A program made the position numbers and the translations under genes. The notes under the pieces were generated by a model. The model did not search any database. It had not been told where the DNA came from and saw only the letters and a list, made by a program, of their open reading frames with translations. A stretch of DNA of 5,379 nt, taken from NCBI GenBank assembly GCA_021814735.1, contig JAKAHX010000149.1:1-5379 (forward strand), given 5' to 3'. Below, piece after piece: positions 1 through 5,291 of this stretch. Numbering within the stretch: position 1 is the first letter of the stretch; every line of letters starts with the position of its first letter. The stretch is from Chloroflexota bacterium. Its GTDB lineage: Bacteria > Chloroflexota > Limnocylindria > Limnocylindrales > CSP1-4.

Positions 1-21
1 GCGCGCGATGGTACCGAACAT
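1..21 (-). CDS. 5' end of a divergent gene, cut by the window edge
   Basis: On the minus strand an ATG at 21-19 opens a frame that runs without a stop to the window edge and reads Met-Phe-Gly-Thr-Ile-Ala-Arg. It is preceded by AGGAG at 30-26 with a four-base spacer, one of the two clearest ribosome sites in the window. The gene is divergent from the PAC2 gene, with about 140 bases between the two starts. Seven residues are too few to name a family. The opening resembles the first beta strand of small antibiotic-biosynthesis-monooxygenase-like (dimeric alpha-beta barrel) proteins, but this is only a hint from memory. An overlapping plus-strand reading frame here has no credible protein content. 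Confidence 0.5.
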
Positions 22-148
22 GCTGCTCCTCGCGGTCGTGCGGCCTGCCTGTCCCGGGCCGCTGCCTGTCGGAACGATGCTGCGGCAGATCCGTTGCGGG
101 CGGGGTCCGGGCCTTTCGTACGGCGAGACCCGTCGATGGTACCGGCCG

Positions 149-176
149 ACGACACCGCGGTCCGGTGCCCTATCCT
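149..176 (+). promoter_or_regulatory. Candidate promoter of the PAC2 gene
   Basis: TATCCT at 171-176 matches the -10 consensus at four of six positions. ACGACA at 149-154 matches the -35 consensus at four of six, with a 16-base spacer. The predicted start of transcription falls on or next to the in-frame GTG at 183, which would make the message leaderless. If so, the -10 box lies inside the longer reading frame that begins at 165. This is pattern matching only. Confidence 0.3.
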
Positions 177-1034
177 TTGCGCGTGGCGCTCTACCGTCTC
201 GAGCACGTTCCCGAACTGCACGCGCCCGCGCTGGTCGTGGCGTTCGACGGCTGGGTCGATGCGGGCACCGCCGCCACCGCCGCAGCCCAGCGGCTCGCCG
301 CGGACGGCCCCGTGGTCGCGACGTTCGACGCGGACGCGCTCTTCGACTACCGGGCGCGCCGTCCCACGCTCGAGATCGAGGACGGCCGGCCGAGCCGGCT
401 GACCTGGCCCGAGCTGGCGCTCCGGCAGGCCCGCGCCGGCGAACGGGACGTCCTGGTGCTGGCCGGTCCCGAGCCAGACTACCGCTGGCACGCGTTCTGC
501 GAGGCGGTAGTCGAGCTGGCGCGCCGGCTCGACGTGTCCGAGGTGATCAGCCTGGGCTCCATCCCCGGCGCGGTCCCCCACACGCGGCCGGTCCAGGTGA
601 TGGGCACCGCGTCACGCCCGGAACTGCTGCGCGGCGGCGTGGAACCGGGGCCCGAGGGCACACTGCGCGTGCCGGCAGCCGCGCTGTCCGTGCTGGACCT
701 GGCGCTGAGCGCGGCCGGTTTTCCCGCGGTCGGGTACTTCGCGCAGGTACCCCACTACGTGACCGGACCCGCGCCTGCCGCCACGATCGAGCTGCTGCGG
801 GTGCTGGGCAACCACCTGGGGACCGAGATCCCGGTGGGGAACCTGCCCGAGGAGGCGCGCCAGATCCGGGCCCGCCTGGACCTTGCGACGGCGGCCGACG
901 AGACGATGCGTGCGCATGTCGCCCGGCTCGAGGAACGCGCGGACGAGGAGCGGGCACCCACGGGCGACGACCTCATCGCCGACATCGAGCGGTTCCTCCG
1001 GGAACGCGGATCTGGAGGCAGCCAGCGGCCGTGA
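165..1034 (+). CDS. PAC2-family protein (proteasome assembly chaperone 2-like)
   Basis: A 289-residue cytosolic protein with no signal peptide or membrane segment, about the usual length for bacterial PAC2-family members. Family landmarks are AFDGWVDAG at residues 26-34, the strand and loop around FDYRARRPTLEIEDG at 60-74, LVLAGPEPDYRW at 97-108, and the glycine/proline segment SLGSIPGAVPHTRPV at 129-143, followed by PHYV at 196-199. The C-terminus (about 225-281) is helical and charged, as is usual in bacterial members. The family is named for the eukaryotic proteasome assembly chaperone; the bacterial role is not established, and no proteasome gene is visible here. The GTG at 165 has no Shine-Dalgarno sequence. 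A second in-frame GTG at 183 lies seven bases after TATCCT (171-176), so the real start may be 183 on a leaderless message. The gene ends 24 bases before a perfect palindrome. The family call is firm; the start is uncertain. Confidence 0.9.
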   Translation: MPYPLRVALYRLEHVPELHAPALVVAFDGWVDAGTAATAAAQRLAADGPVVATFDADALFDYRARRPTLEIEDGRPSRLTWPELALRQARAGERDVLVLAGPEPDYRWHAFCEAVVELARRLDVSEVISLGSIPGAVPHTRPVQVMGTASRPELLRGGVEPGPEGTLRVPAAALSVLDLALSAAGFPAVGYFAQVPHYVTGPAPAATIELLRVLGNHLGTEIPVGNLPEEARQIRARLDLATAADETMRAHVARLEERADEERAPTGDDLIADIERFLRERGSGGSQRP

Positions 1035-1057
1035 CGGGGCCGCCCTCGCGCTGCCCG

Positions 1058-1083
1058 GCGCTCGCCGGCCGGCCGGCGAGCGC
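1058..1083. terminator. Perfect 26-nt palindrome, likely terminator of the PAC2 gene
   Basis: Positions 1058-1070 are the exact reverse complement of 1071-1083, giving a palindrome with no mismatch. As RNA it would form an 11-bp GC-rich stem closed by four bases, starting 24 bases after the PAC2 stop codon. There is no U-tract after it, so it is either a GC-type terminator or mRNA-end structure, or a binding site for a dimeric protein. Being symmetric, it could act on either strand. Confidence 0.5.
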
Positions 1084-1115
1084 GGCGGTGCAACGCCCGG
1101 TCCGCGCGGAGGCGC

Positions 1116-1121
1116 TACTCT
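1116..1121 (+). promoter_or_regulatory. Candidate -10 box upstream of the foldase gene
   Basis: TACTCT matches TATAAT at four of six positions and lies 53 bases before the foldase ATG. No good -35 hexamer is visible at the expected distance. Similar TA-starting pyrimidine-rich hexamers lie before the PAC2 gene (TATCCT) and the cupredoxin gene (TACTCC), which gives mild support. Confidence 0.25.
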
Positions 1122-1174
1122 TGCAGACCTGTGCCCTCGCCGGCTTCAACGCACGACAGGAATCCTGAACGACC

Positions 1175-3130
1175 ATGACCTTCCGCACGCCTCGTGCCAC
1201 CCCCGCCCGCAAGCGCCGCCCGTCCGCGTCGGACGAACAGCGCCAGCAGGTGATCGTGACCTTCGGCTTCATTGCCGTCATCGTGGTCGCCGTCGTCATC
1301 CTGGTGGGCGGCGTGGCCGCCATCTACTACAACGACCACCTGGCCGCCATCGCCACCGTGAACGGCGTCTCGATCAGCAAGGACGAATGGACTCAGCGCC
1401 AGGCGGTGGACCAGTACCGCATCAACGCCACGCTGGCCAACCTCCAGGCCGCGGTCACGTCCGGTGCCGTGGACCAGACCACCGCCGCCCAGGAGCAGCA
1501 GGCGCTCCAGCAGCAGGAGGCGGCCCTCCCCCAGAACGCGGCGAACGAGCTGATCGATGGCGTGCTGCAGACGCAGCTGGCCCAGAAGATGGGGATCACC
1601 GTCACCGACGCCGAGGTCGACAACGAGCTGAAGCAGGAGGCCACCACCCCCGAACAGCGCAAGGTGCTGGCCATCTTCGTGCAGCCCGGTGCCAAGCCGG
1701 CGGCCCTCGCGTCGCCATCGCCGTCGCCGAGCGCGTCCGCCGGCGCCTCGGCGAGCCCGGGGTCGTCCGCGGCGCCGTCCGCGTCGGCCTCCGCGGGGCC
1801 CGCCACGTCGGCCGCACCCTCGGCCGCTGCGTCGAGCGCCCCGTCGGCATCCGCCGGCGCCTCGGCTCAGCCGAGCGCATCGCCCTCCCCCGCACCGTCC
1901 GGGCCCACGGCCGCGGAGAAGGCGCAGGCCAAGGCGAACGCGGACGCGGCACTGGCCGCCCTCAAGGCCGGCACCCCGTTCGCCACCGTGGCGAAGGAAT
2001 ACAGCACCGACCCGAGCGCGACCAACGGCGGTGACTACGGGTACATCACGGCCTCCGATACCGTGGACCAGGCCTGGGTGAACGCCCTGTTCAAGCTGCC
2101 GCTCAACGGGATGACCGGCGTCATCCTGGGCTCCGACGGCACCTACCGGATCGGCAAGGTCACCGACATCGTCCCGGCCAAGACCGACCCGAACTACCAG
2201 AAGACGATCGAGCAGGCCGGGGTGAGCATCTCCGCCTACCGGCTCGCGGTCCGCTACGACCTCCTCTTCAACAAGCTGCAGGCGGCCATCACCAAGCAGG
2301 CGACCACCGGCGACCCCGTGCAGGTGCACGCGTGGGAGATCGAGATCTCCACGGTCGACTCCCAGGGCAACCCGATCACGGGTCCCGAGGTGAAGGCATC
2401 GCACATCCTGTTCAGCCCGAAGGGCGACCCCAACAACGCGTCGTCCATCCCGGCCAGCGACCCGTCGTGGGCGGCGGCCGAGAAGAAGGCACAGGCCGCG
2501 GCCGACGCGCTGCGGGCGATCACCGACCCGGCGAAGCGCGCGGCGGCGTTCGCGCAGATGGCCAAGACCGAGAGCAACGACACCACGTCCGGCGCCAACG
2601 GCGGTGACCTGGGGTGGTTCACGCAGGGGGCGATGGTTCCCCAGTTCTCGGCCCCGCTGTTCACCGGGACCCATACGCCGGACGAGATCATCGGTCCGGT
2701 CAAGACGCAGTACGGCTACCACGTGATCCTCTACGTGGCGAGCCGCCCCGGGCCGTCCCAGCGGCTGGCCCAGATCCAGAAGGAGCTGGCCGCCCCGGGC
2801 GCCAGCTTCTCCGCGATCGCGAAGGCCAACTCGGACGCGACCGACGCCATCGCCGGCGGGGACATGGGATGGGTGGCACCGCTGCAGCTCGACCCGTCGA
2901 TCGAGAACATCCTGTTCAGCCTGAAGGTCGGCCAGGTGAGCGCGCCCCACGACACGGCCGACGGGATCTTCCTGTACCAGGTCAGCCAGAAGGAGAAGCG
3001 GGCGATCGACTCGTCCCAGCTGACCACGCTGCAGGGCGCCGCCTTCACCAACTGGTACAGCCAGCAGAAGGCCAAGGCGAACATCTGGCAGTCGCCCGAG
3101 ATCGCCGCCGCGACACCGCCCGCCAGCTGA
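1175..3130 (+). CDS. Membrane-anchored peptidyl-prolyl isomerase with three parvulin-like repeats (SurA/PrsA type)
   Basis: A 651-residue extracytoplasmic foldase. Residues 1-25 are basic and cytosolic, 26-51 form one membrane anchor, and about 57-160 match a SurA-type N-terminal chaperone region (ATVNGVSISKDEW at 60-72; ITVTDAEVDNEL at 141-152). Repeat 2 (about 405-527) is a canonical parvulin: ASHIL with His410, Asp469, GGDLGWF, Met487, Phe491 and YGYH with His516, all five expected active-site positions. Repeat 1 has its first strand at 162-169 and the rest at 248-338, split by a Ser/Ala/Pro linker; it keeps Asp279 but has Ala166 and Tyr324 where the histidines should be. Repeat 3 (about 528-611) lacks the first strand and has Phe599 in place of the last histidine. 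Only repeat 2 should be catalytic; the others probably bind clients. The ATG follows AGGA (1158-1161) at a long 13-base spacing; no other start keeps the membrane anchor. It stands alone, between hairpins. Confidence 0.93.
   Translation: MTFRTPRATPARKRRPSASDEQRQQVIVTFGFIAVIVVAVVILVGGVAAIYYNDHLAAIATVNGVSISKDEWTQRQAVDQYRINATLANLQAAVTSGAVDQTTAAQEQQALQQQEAALPQNAANELIDGVLQTQLAQKMGITVTDAEVDNELKQEATTPEQRKVLAIFVQPGAKPAALASPSPSPSASAGASASPGSSAAPSASASAGPATSAAPSAAASSAPSASAGASAQPSASPSPAPSGPTAAEKAQAKANADAALAALKAGTPFATVAKEYSTDPSATNGGDYGYITASDTVDQAWVNALFKLPLNGMTGVILGSDGTYRIGKVTDIVPAKTDPNYQKTIEQAGVSISAYRLAVRYDLLFNKLQAAITKQATTGDPVQVHAWEIEISTVDSQGNPITGPEVKASHILFSPKGDPNNASSIPASDPSWAAAEKKAQAAADALRAITDPAKRAAAFAQMAKTESNDTTSGANGGDLGWFTQGAMVPQFSAPLFTGTHTPDEIIGPVKTQYGYHVILYVASRPGPSQRLAQIQKELAAPGASFSAIAKANSDATDAIAGGDMGWVAPLQLDPSIENILFSLKVGQVSAPHDTADGIFLYQVSQKEKRAIDSSQLTTLQGAAFTNWYSQQKAKANIWQSPEIAAATPPAS
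1706..1903 (+). repeat. Low-complexity Ser/Ala/Pro linker inside the first parvulin repeat
   Basis: This segment encodes foldase residues 178-243, made almost wholly of Ser, Ala and Pro with some Gly, Thr and Gln. Protein words such as SASAGAS recur at residues 186-192 and 224-230. The DNA carries an exact 17-nt direct repeat at 1736-1752 and 1850-1866, exactly 38 codons apart, so the linker has probably grown by in-frame duplication. It should be disordered, exposed outside the membrane, and variable in length between relatives. Confidence 0.8.
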
Positions 3131-3133
3131 CGG

Positions 3134-3190
3134 CGCTGCCCGCCCGAGCAGCGTGACCCGCCCATCCAGGCGAGCCACGCCCGGGCGGGC
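3134..3190 (+). terminator. Hairpin cluster after the foldase gene
   Basis: A 6-bp stem (CGCTGC at 3134-3139 with GCAGCG at 3148-3153, 8-base loop) starts four bases after the foldase stop codon. A 9-bp arm at 3138-3146 can instead pair with 3182-3190, so the two folds exclude each other. There is no U-tract. The most likely role is 3'-end structure or termination, which would separate the foldase message from the cupredoxin gene. Confidence 0.35.
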
Positions 3191-3221
3191 GAGGCACCCG
3201 GAGCCCAGGTGCCGGACGGCC

Positions 3222-3249
3222 GAAACCGCCCGCCGCCGAACGGCGTACT
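3222..3249 (+). promoter_or_regulatory. ECF-sigma-like promoter candidate for the cupredoxin gene
   Basis: GAAAC at 3222-3226 is followed after 17 bases by CGTA at 3244-3247. This resembles the TGAAAC / CGTA pattern, with a 16-17 base spacer, known for extracytoplasmic-function sigma factors such as Bacillus SigW. A run of three A's is rare in this GC-rich intergenic DNA. Transcription would begin near 3255, leaving a leader of about 30 bases with the ribosome site inside it. The same segment can also be read as a housekeeping -10 box, TACTCC at 3246-3251. The match is by eye and could be chance. Confidence 0.3.
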
Positions 3250-3282
3250 CCCCGGCAGGAACTGCGCAGCAGGAGCGATGCC

Positions 3283-3897
3283 ATGGCCCCGTCCTGGCCG
3301 GCACATCGGTACCATCGGCTGATCCCCGCGTTGGCGCTGGTCGTGGCCGCGTGCTCCGGGTCCGCGCCCACGCCGGCGCCCACGGCGGGCGCATCGCAGT
3401 CCGCGGTGGCACCCTCGGCGGCCGCCTCGGTCGCACCCGGCTCCGGCACGGGACTCGCCTCGGCGTCTGGCATCCCCGCCAGCGCCGCTCCCGCGAGCGC
3501 CGTACCCTCGGGCTCGGCCGCGACGACCCCGGTCCTGCCCACCGCGACACCGACCCCGGTCCCGGCCACGCGCCCGCCGGCCACCCCCGCTCCGGCGACA
3601 CGCCCACCCGCCACCCGGCCACCGGCCACCCCGACGCCGGCGCCGAAGACGGCGAGCGTGACCATCGTGGACTTCGGCTTCCAGCCGGCAACACTCACGG
3701 TGACCGTCGGCACACGGGTGACGTGGACGAACACCGGCCAGGTCGACCACACGGTGACGGCCAACGACGGCGCCTTCAGCAGCGGGTCCATCGCGCCGGG
3801 AGCCTCGTTCTCGTACACGTTCAGGTCCGCCGGCTCGTACCTGTACCACTGCGCCGTCCACCCCTTCATGACCGCGACCATCATCGTGAAGGGGTGA
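3283..3897 (+). CDS. Lipoprotein cupredoxin (amicyanin-like type-1 copper protein)
   Basis: A 204-residue exported copper protein. Residues 1-24 form a lipoprotein signal: a basic start, a hydrophobic stretch IPALALVV, and the lipobox VAAC with Cys24 as the lipidated residue. Residues 25-123 are a long linker rich in Pro, Ala, Thr and Ser. Residues 124-204 are a complete cupredoxin fold (VTIVDFGFQPATLTVTVG onward) with the type-1 copper ligands His156, Cys190, His193 and Met196. The Cys-x2-His-x2-Met spacing (CAVHPFM) is the amicyanin pattern rather than the longer Cys-to-Met loop of plastocyanin. It is therefore probably a one-electron carrier tethered to the outer face of the membrane; its redox partners are not in the window. 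The ATG has an excellent AGGAG at 3271-3275 with a seven-base spacer. An ATG at 3278 is in another frame and soon stops. An ECF-like promoter lies upstream and a strong hairpin follows. Confidence 0.92.
   Translation: MAPSWPAHRYHRLIPALALVVAACSGSAPTPAPTAGASQSAVAPSAAASVAPGSGTGLASASGIPASAAPASAVPSGSAATTPVLPTATPTPVPATRPPATPAPATRPPATRPPATPTPAPKTASVTIVDFGFQPATLTVTVGTRVTWTNTGQVDHTVTANDGAFSSGSIAPGASFSYTFRSAGSYLYHCAVHPFMTATIIVKG
3565..3630 (+). repeat. ATRPPAT repeats in the cupredoxin linker
   Basis: Three copies of an ATRPPAT-like unit lie at residues 95-101, 105-111 and 110-116, the last two overlapping. The arginines stand out in an otherwise uncharged Pro/Ala/Thr linker. The repeat is in frame and should vary in copy number without harming the copper domain. 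It probably acts as an extended spacer between the lipid anchor and the redox domain. Confidence 0.6.
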
Positions 3898-4266
3898 GCA
3901 CCCTCCGCGGTGCGGCCGCCGGACGGGGGCGATCGGCCTGGCGTGCTCGATCGCCCCTGGCGGCCGGCGAGCGCGCCGAGCGGCCCGTCGGGCGAACGGG
4001 CAGCAACGCCGCGATCCTGCGCCGCGGCGAACCCGGCCGGCGCCATGCGAGGCGTCCCGCGGAGGCGCCCACGTTCCCGGCCACGGACGGCTAGGCACAC
4101 CGGCCGTTCGGCCCTGCGGGTTTCCTCTCTGATGACCCGGGCCCCCGGGCCGTCGGGGTGAGAAGCTACGGGTGATGGCTGGGGCTCGCGCCTCTCGCGA
4201 TCCGCACTGGCCGTCGTCGACGGCGCCCATGGTCGACTGGTGCAGGGCGCCGGCGGGGGGCCGGGC
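3898..4266. other. 369-base gap without a convincing gene
   Basis: Besides the hairpin at 3925-3958, the gap holds a 15-nt sequence (3961-3975) also found at 1070-1084, a 4-bp GGCC hairpin at 4102-4113 followed by a short T/C tract (4121-4130), and a 6-bp GC stem at 4136-4149. Open frames here give Arg/Pro-rich products of the kind GC-rich noncoding DNA yields, so I call none of them. A 31-codon frame at 4175-4270 (MAGARASRDPHWPSS...) ends in an ATGA overlap with the start chosen for the next gene. It is at best a possible leader peptide. I see no tRNA or known riboswitch. Confidence 0.5.
3925..3958 (+). terminator. Terminator-like hairpin after the cupredoxin gene
   Basis: GGGGCGATCG at 3926-3935 is the exact reverse complement of CGATCGCCCC at 3948-3957, giving a perfect 10-bp stem with a 12-base loop. 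A G-U pair (3925 with 3958) can extend it. It begins 28 bases after the cupredoxin stop codon. No U-tract follows, as with the other 3' hairpins in this window, so termination here may be of the GC-stem type or depend on Rho. Confidence 0.55.
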
Positions 4267-5247
4267 ATGATTGGCTCGCCCGGTACGCTCGATCCTCCGG
4301 TCCTGTCCCGCATGCGGCACGAGATCGTGGATCCCGCCGAGGACTGGGAGACCCCGGTGCCGTCCTCCGTGGCGGGGCGACTGGATCCCGAGGGACGAGG
4401 ACCGCGCCTCGTGCAGGCAACCTCCGAGGCCGACCTGCCGCCAGGCGTGCTGCGGCTCCTGCGGTACGCCTGCGGGCCGCTGCCCCTGGAGCGGACGTTC
4501 CTGCTCGCGGCCTCCGCCCGCCCGGTCGACCGATCGTGTCGGCGCTTCGTGTCGACCCCCGTCCAGGTGCTCGGGTTCGGCGAGCGGGCGACCGGCCTCT
4601 GGGTGGATCGCGGTCGCCGCGACCCGGCGGCGATCGTCCCGGTGGCACGGATCGGGGCCATCGAGGACCTGGCGGTGCTGCGCTGCCGGCGCCTCTCGGT
4701 GCGGGCCGCGGACGTGCGGCTGTCGGTGCGCTACTCCAGCGAGACAGGCAGCCTGCTGCTGGGGGCGCTGCGCTGGCTCCGGCGCCGGGCGGCCGGCGAT
4801 GCCCAGGGCCCGGTACCCCCGGTCGGGCAATGCGCCGTCGGGGCGGACCGCATCCCCGGTCCCTGGCAGCAGCTCATCGAGACACTGGCCCGCGACGCCC
4901 CGCCCGGGGGGATCGCGACGCTCTTCGGGCGCGCGCCCGACGTGGTCGGGGACGGGGTCGCGCGCGGCGCCCTGGTGGGGCTCACCTCGACCGAACTGCT
5001 GGTCCTCGTCGGTCCCGACGCCACCGAAGCGGCGGAGGTCGCCGGTCCCGATGTCCTGGCCATGGTGGACCGCCTCGCCGTGCCGAGGCACGCGCTGCAG
5101 ACGGTCACGGCCGCCGGGGAACGACTCGTGATCCGCGCGGCCGGCGTGGAGCGCCAGGTCGCGATCGGCGCGACGCTCGCCCGGGCTGCCGCGGAGCTGC
5201 TGGAGACGGCCGGACCCGCGCGTCGGCCGCTGTCGGTCGCGCGCTGA
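4267..5247 (+). CDS. Unrecognised protein, possibly two PH/GRAM-like domains
   Basis: I do not recognise this 326-residue protein. It has no signal peptide, membrane segment or catalytic motif that I can see. After about 60 residues of variable N-terminus, two regions follow a similar plan: beta strands, a conserved-looking VPxxxI/L turn, two more strands, then a closing helix. The first is about residues 73-174 (STPVQVLGFGERATGLWVD, then IVPVARIGAIEDLAVL, RLSVRAADVRLSVRY and LLLGALRWLRR). The second is about 211-316 (ALVGLTSTELLVLVGP, then LAVPRHALQTVTAAGERLVIRAAG, ending in an alanine-rich helix). This resembles tandem PH/GRAM-like domains, but it is a fold guess. The start is uncertain. 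The ATG at 4267 has a G-run at 4255-4260. A GTG at 4240 has no ribosome site. The ATG at 4312 is also plausible, because codons 4267-4311 use T-ending codons unusually often and a TACGCT -10-like box lies at 4284-4289. Third-position GC bias supports real coding. Confidence 0.75.
   Translation: MIGSPGTLDPPVLSRMRHEIVDPAEDWETPVPSSVAGRLDPEGRGPRLVQATSEADLPPGVLRLLRYACGPLPLERTFLLAASARPVDRSCRRFVSTPVQVLGFGERATGLWVDRGRRDPAAIVPVARIGAIEDLAVLRCRRLSVRAADVRLSVRYSSETGSLLLGALRWLRRRAAGDAQGPVPPVGQCAVGADRIPGPWQQLIETLARDAPPGGIATLFGRAPDVVGDGVARGALVGLTSTELLVLVGPDATEAAEVAGPDVLAMVDRLAVPRHALQTVTAAGERLVIRAAGVERQVAIGATLARAAAELLETAGPARRPLSVAR
4284..4289 (+). promoter_or_regulatory. Possible -10 box (TACGCT) inside the annotated start of the last gene
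   Basis: TACGCT preceded by GG fits the TANNNT form of -10 boxes common in GC-rich bacteria. Transcription would begin near 4296, after the ATG at 4267 but before the ATG at 4312. If the box is real, the shorter protein is the true one. No -35 hexamer is evident. Confidence 0.2.
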
Positions 5248-5266
5248 GCCGCCGTCCGCGGCACGC

Positions 5267-5291
5267 CGGTGGGACCTTCGTCGTCCCGCCG
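5267..5291 (+). terminator. Terminator-like hairpin after the last gene
   Basis: Positions 5267-5275 pair with 5283-5291 in a 9-bp stem that includes one G-U pair and a 7-base loop (CTTCGTC). It lies 20 bases after the stop codon. No U-tract follows. The left arm GGTGGGAC (5268-5275) recurs exactly at 5328-5335, so the right arm could pair with either copy. Confidence 0.5.

Noticed and set aside
8..1168. 386-codon plus-strand frame overlapping the PAC2 gene
   Set aside because: Arg/Ala/Gly-rich translation in a shifted frame, with no family resemblance; the PAC2 frame explains the region.
1706..1903. Ser/Ala/Pro tract considered as a tandem-repeat mobile element or CRISPR-like array
   Set aside because: The repetition is in codon frame, imperfect and confined to the linker of a continuous protein; there are no spacers of constant length.
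883..2034. 383-codon plus-strand frame across the PAC2-foldase junction
   Set aside because: It overlaps two well-supported genes and gives an Arg/Gly-rich product without domains.
6..3317. CGATGGTACCG at 6-16 and 134-144, and inverted at 3307-3317
   Set aside because: Three copies are mildly surprising, but two lie in coding sequence (the divergent gene and the cupredoxin signal peptide), and 11-mer repeats are common at this composition. No role is supported.
3910..4161. Possible 83-codon gene after the cupredoxin gene
   Set aside because: No ribosome site, runs through the terminator hairpin, and has Arg/Pro-rich content typical of noncoding GC-rich DNA.
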